From contig CAIKYN010000101.1 in NCBI GenBank assembly GCA_903831635.1, positions 1 through 16,641 on the forward strand: DNA of 16,641 nucleotides, read 5' to 3'. How positions within the stretch are numbered: the stretch's first letter is position 1; every line of letters begins with the position of its first letter. Made by a program: the position numbers and the translations under genes. Positions 14,923-16,641 of this stretch are shown here, one piece after another. Source of the stretch: an uncultured Spartobacteria bacterium. Lineage in GTDB: Bacteria > Verrucomicrobiota > Verrucomicrobiia > Chthoniobacterales > UBA6821. Under the pieces are notes generated by a model. That model was not told where the DNA came from, did not search any database, and saw only the letters and a list, made by a program, of their open reading frames with translations.

Positions 14923-16295
14923 AAAAAAAGACCGCTATTTCCGAGTCTCAAGTCGGGAGTAAAACTGCGAAAAAAACATCCCAGGAATCGATCCGTAGCA
15001 CACCGATCAGCCGCATGGCGGCCCTTGGAGGCACGGGAGCCAAGGTCGGGATCAATTATCTCAAGTACTACGGGAAGCGCGCCTTGGCAGGAGGCAGTGA
15101 TTCTTCGCAGGAGGCACATGCTCGGGAGCTCGACGAACAGAATGCCTCCACGATCTATGACACCTTCAGCAAGCTGAAGGGCGGCCCGCTCAAGCTGGCC
15201 CAGATGCTTAGCATCGATAAGAACCTCCTTCCCCGTGCCTACGCCGATCAATTCGTGCAGGCTCAATATTCTGTCCCCCCCCTCTCCTACCCGCTTGTGG
15301 TAAGGACATTCCAACGGGACTTTGGAAAGGAACCCCTTGATCTGTTCGATGCCTTTGGCCGTGAGGCGGCTAGCGGTGCCTCGATCGGTCAGGTTCACAA
15401 AGCCTCCCTAAAGGGAAAGGATTACGCCGTGAAAGTGCAGTATCCAGGTGTAGCGGAGAGTCTCAAGAGTGACTTGCGTGTCGTGAAACCGATTGCGCTC
15501 AGGGTGCTCGGTTTACGCGAGCGCGATGTGGATCAGTATTTCCGTGAGGTCGAGACACGTCTCCTCGAAGAGACCGACTACACCATGGAGCTGGAGCGTT
15601 CACTCCATCTCTCGAAAGCCTCAGCTCATCTGGAGAATATCCGTTTTCCGAAGTATCACCCGGAACTCTCTTCCCGACACATTCTCACCATGGAGTGGAT
15701 CGATGGAGAACCTCTTGACCGCTTTGCTGATGGCAAAGCCTCTCAGGAGAAACGCGATCTCATCGGACAGGCGCTGTGGGATTTCTACAGTCATCAGGTC
15801 CATGAGTTGAATCTTTTTCATGCCGATCCTCATCCGGGAAACTTCCTAGTCTCAGAGGATAATCTCTGCGTGCTCGATTTCGGATGCACCAAGCAGATCA
15901 CTCAGGAGTTTTACCGAAAGCAGTTTCGATTCCTGGATCCGAATCTCCCTGGGAACCCTGCGCTCCTCGAGGAAGCACTCCGAGATCTGGATGTGATCAT
16001 CAAGAGCGACACGGAAAAGGAAATCTCCCAGATCATGACACTCTGCCGCACATGGCTTGATCTCCTTGCCCTACCCTTCCGCTCAGGCACCTTCGATTTC
16101 GGAGACCCTGGATTTCTCAAAGCGATCTATGACATGGGAGAAGAGAACCGAAAAGCCGATCATCTTCGGACGATGAAGGGGCAGCGTGGATCACCCGACA
16201 CGATCTATGTGAATCGAGCTTTCTTCGGACTCTATAGCCTGCTTGGACGACTACGTTCCAGAGTGAAGGTCTCCCTCCCTGAGTGGCTGAAGTAA
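14919..16295 (+). CDS. AarF/UbiB (ABC1) family atypical kinase
   Basis: 458 residues. The ABC1 signatures are in order: KLKGGPLKLAQMLS (85-98, a KLAQ variant of the usual KxGQ), ASIGQVHKA (154-162, the alanine-rich loop equivalent), the nucleotide-binding Lys172 in AVKVQYPG, EETDY (217-221), the catalytic loop HADPHPGNFLV (301-311) and metal-binding DFG (320-322). Such proteins are linked to ubiquinone or other isoprenoid-lipid homeostasis, but the substrate here cannot be told. No membrane helix is evident at the C-terminus. The TTG start overlaps the regulator's stop (TTGA). A GGGAGGA Shine-Dalgarno lies almost directly before it, unusually close; ATG 15015 would start the protein at residue 33. 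Confidence 0.9.
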   Translation: MKKKTAISESQVGSKTAKKTSQESIRSTPISRMAALGGTGAKVGINYLKYYGKRALAGGSDSSQEAHARELDEQNASTIYDTFSKLKGGPLKLAQMLSIDKNLLPRAYADQFVQAQYSVPPLSYPLVVRTFQRDFGKEPLDLFDAFGREAASGASIGQVHKASLKGKDYAVKVQYPGVAESLKSDLRVVKPIALRVLGLRERDVDQYFREVETRLLEETDYTMELERSLHLSKASAHLENIRFPKYHPELSSRHILTMEWIDGEPLDRFADGKASQEKRDLIGQALWDFYSHQVHELNLFHADPHPGNFLVSEDNLCVLDFGCTKQITQEFYRKQFRFLDPNLPGNPALLEEALRDLDVIIKSDTEKEISQIMTLCRTWLDLLALPFRSGTFDFGDPGFLKAIYDMGEENRKADHLRTMKGQRGSPDTIYVNRAFFGLYSLLGRLRSRVKVSLPEWLK

Positions 16296-16375
16296 TCAAC
16301 CCGGATTATGCGATAGCGTGTTGGCAACAGGTTTGGGTGCTTCACCTGGATGGTGAGTCTCTGTGGAGTTAATAC

Positions 16376-16429
16376 GTGAAAGCGTTAGAAAGTTAAAAAG
16401 TGGGAAATATCTCAGAGAGCGCTTTTCAC
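16376..16429. repeat. Short imperfect inverted repeat downstream of the kinase gene
   Basis: GTGAAAGCG (16376-16384) pairs with CGCTTTTCAC (16420-16429), with one bulged base and a 35-nt AT-rich loop. It lies beside the TTTTAACC cluster and may belong to the same element. No T-tract follows, so it is not a clear terminator. The remaining bases from 16296 to 16375 show nothing recognisable. Confidence 0.35.
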
Positions 16430-16441
16430 CGATCTAAGCCT

Positions 16442-16490
16442 TTTTAACCTTTTAACCTTTTAACCGTGTAACGATTTTAACCTTTTAACC
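16442..16490. repeat. TTTTAACC short tandem repeat cluster
   Basis: Three perfect head-to-tail TTTTAACC copies (16442-16465), a 9-bp interruption, then two more (16475-16490). The sequence AGTTAAAAAG at about 16391-16400 is a partial inverted match. The cluster is non-coding and lies between the kinase gene and the terminator. Confidence 0.8.
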
Positions 16491-16533
16491 CATTCCCCAT
16501 TCTCAGCTTCGGCTTTTAGCAGGAGTGCACAAA

Positions 16534-16562
16534 AAAGCCGGACCAATTCTCGATCCGGCTTT
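16534..16562 (-). terminator. Intrinsic terminator for the right-edge gene
   Basis: The perfect 9-bp stem AAAGCCGGA (16534-16542) / TCCGGCTTT (16554-16562) has an 11-nt loop. Read on the minus strand it is followed by six T residues, about 25 bp after the TAG of the gene entering from the right. On the plus strand the T-tract is short, so it may also stop the kinase transcript, but less well. Confidence 0.8.
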
Positions 16563-16585
16563 CTAAGAAGTTATTTAAAAATGAT

Positions 16586-16641
16586 CTATTTCTTCTCGGA
16601 AGAGAGTCCAAGACCGAGCCAACCGACTCCGGCAAAGATCA
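16586..16641 (-). CDS. C-terminal end of an unidentified, probably membrane, protein
   Basis: The last 18 codons (IFAGVGWLGLGLSSEKK then TAG) of a minus-strand gene that starts off-window. The hydrophobic glycine-rich run followed by a short charged tail suggests the end of a transmembrane helix. A strong terminator follows. Too little is present to name it. Confidence 0.55.
   Translation of the reverse strand, partial: IFAGVGWLGLGLSSEKK

Noticed and set aside
16442..16490. CRISPR array
   Set aside because: The repeated unit is only 8 bp and has no spacers of uniform length; no cas gene is present.
1..16641. tRNA, rRNA, riboswitch or prophage genes
   Set aside because: No cloverleaf-like, rRNA-like or integrase/transposase-like sequence was recognised on either strand.

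Overview
The window looks like chromosomal DNA of a Gram-negative bacterium, most likely a member of Verrucomicrobiota. This is an inference from the mix of autotransporter/T5SS-PEP-CTERM repeat protein, Lpt/Bam-type outer-membrane assembly genes, a long-form (about 400-residue) IspH, a TetR-ABC1 kinase pair and a 'CGCAGAGACGCAGAG'-type intergenic repeat. No 16S rRNA or other phylogenetic marker is present, so the placement is not proved. No phage, insertion sequence, CRISPR array, tRNA or rRNA was seen.

Left third (1-5390): one very large open reading frame on the minus strand starts at 5031 and runs off the left edge with no stop. It is a secreted, N/S/T/G-rich repeat protein. In order it has a signal peptide, about six autotransporter-associated beta-strand (PATR) repeats, about eleven T5SS/PEP-CTERM-associated repeats, another PATR unit, and the beginning of an Ig-like stretch. 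Just upstream lies a short remnant that reads like the last strands of a different outer-membrane beta-barrel (5244-5390). It sits immediately after the stop of the next gene.

Middle (5391-8878, minus strand): a lipoprotein L,D-transpeptidase, ispH and a bifunctional NAD(P)H-hydrate repair enzyme (nnr) lie in the same direction. A 130-bp inverted-repeat element separates ispH from nnr. Divergently on the plus strand (9021-11472) are an unrecognised conserved-looking protein, a LysM protein whose C-terminal domain resembles an L,D-transpeptidase that has lost its catalytic HGC motif, and accA. Good sigma70-like promoters precede the first and the third of these genes.

Right third: a minus-strand cluster bamD-like -> lptE -> rsmI (14083 to 11433) has tight or overlapping junctions, and its last gene overlaps the 3' end of accA tail to tail by 40 bp. 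Divergent to it, a TetR-type regulator and an AarF/UbiB (ABC1) kinase overlap by 3 nt on the plus strand (14233-16295). The window closes with a TTTTAACC repeat cluster, a strong hairpin terminator and the last codons of a minus-strand gene entering from the right.

Most of the window is ordinary housekeeping and envelope biology. The accessory interest lies in the mosaic giant surface protein with its upstream barrel remnant, the apparent pseudo-transpeptidase, and the two intergenic repeat elements.
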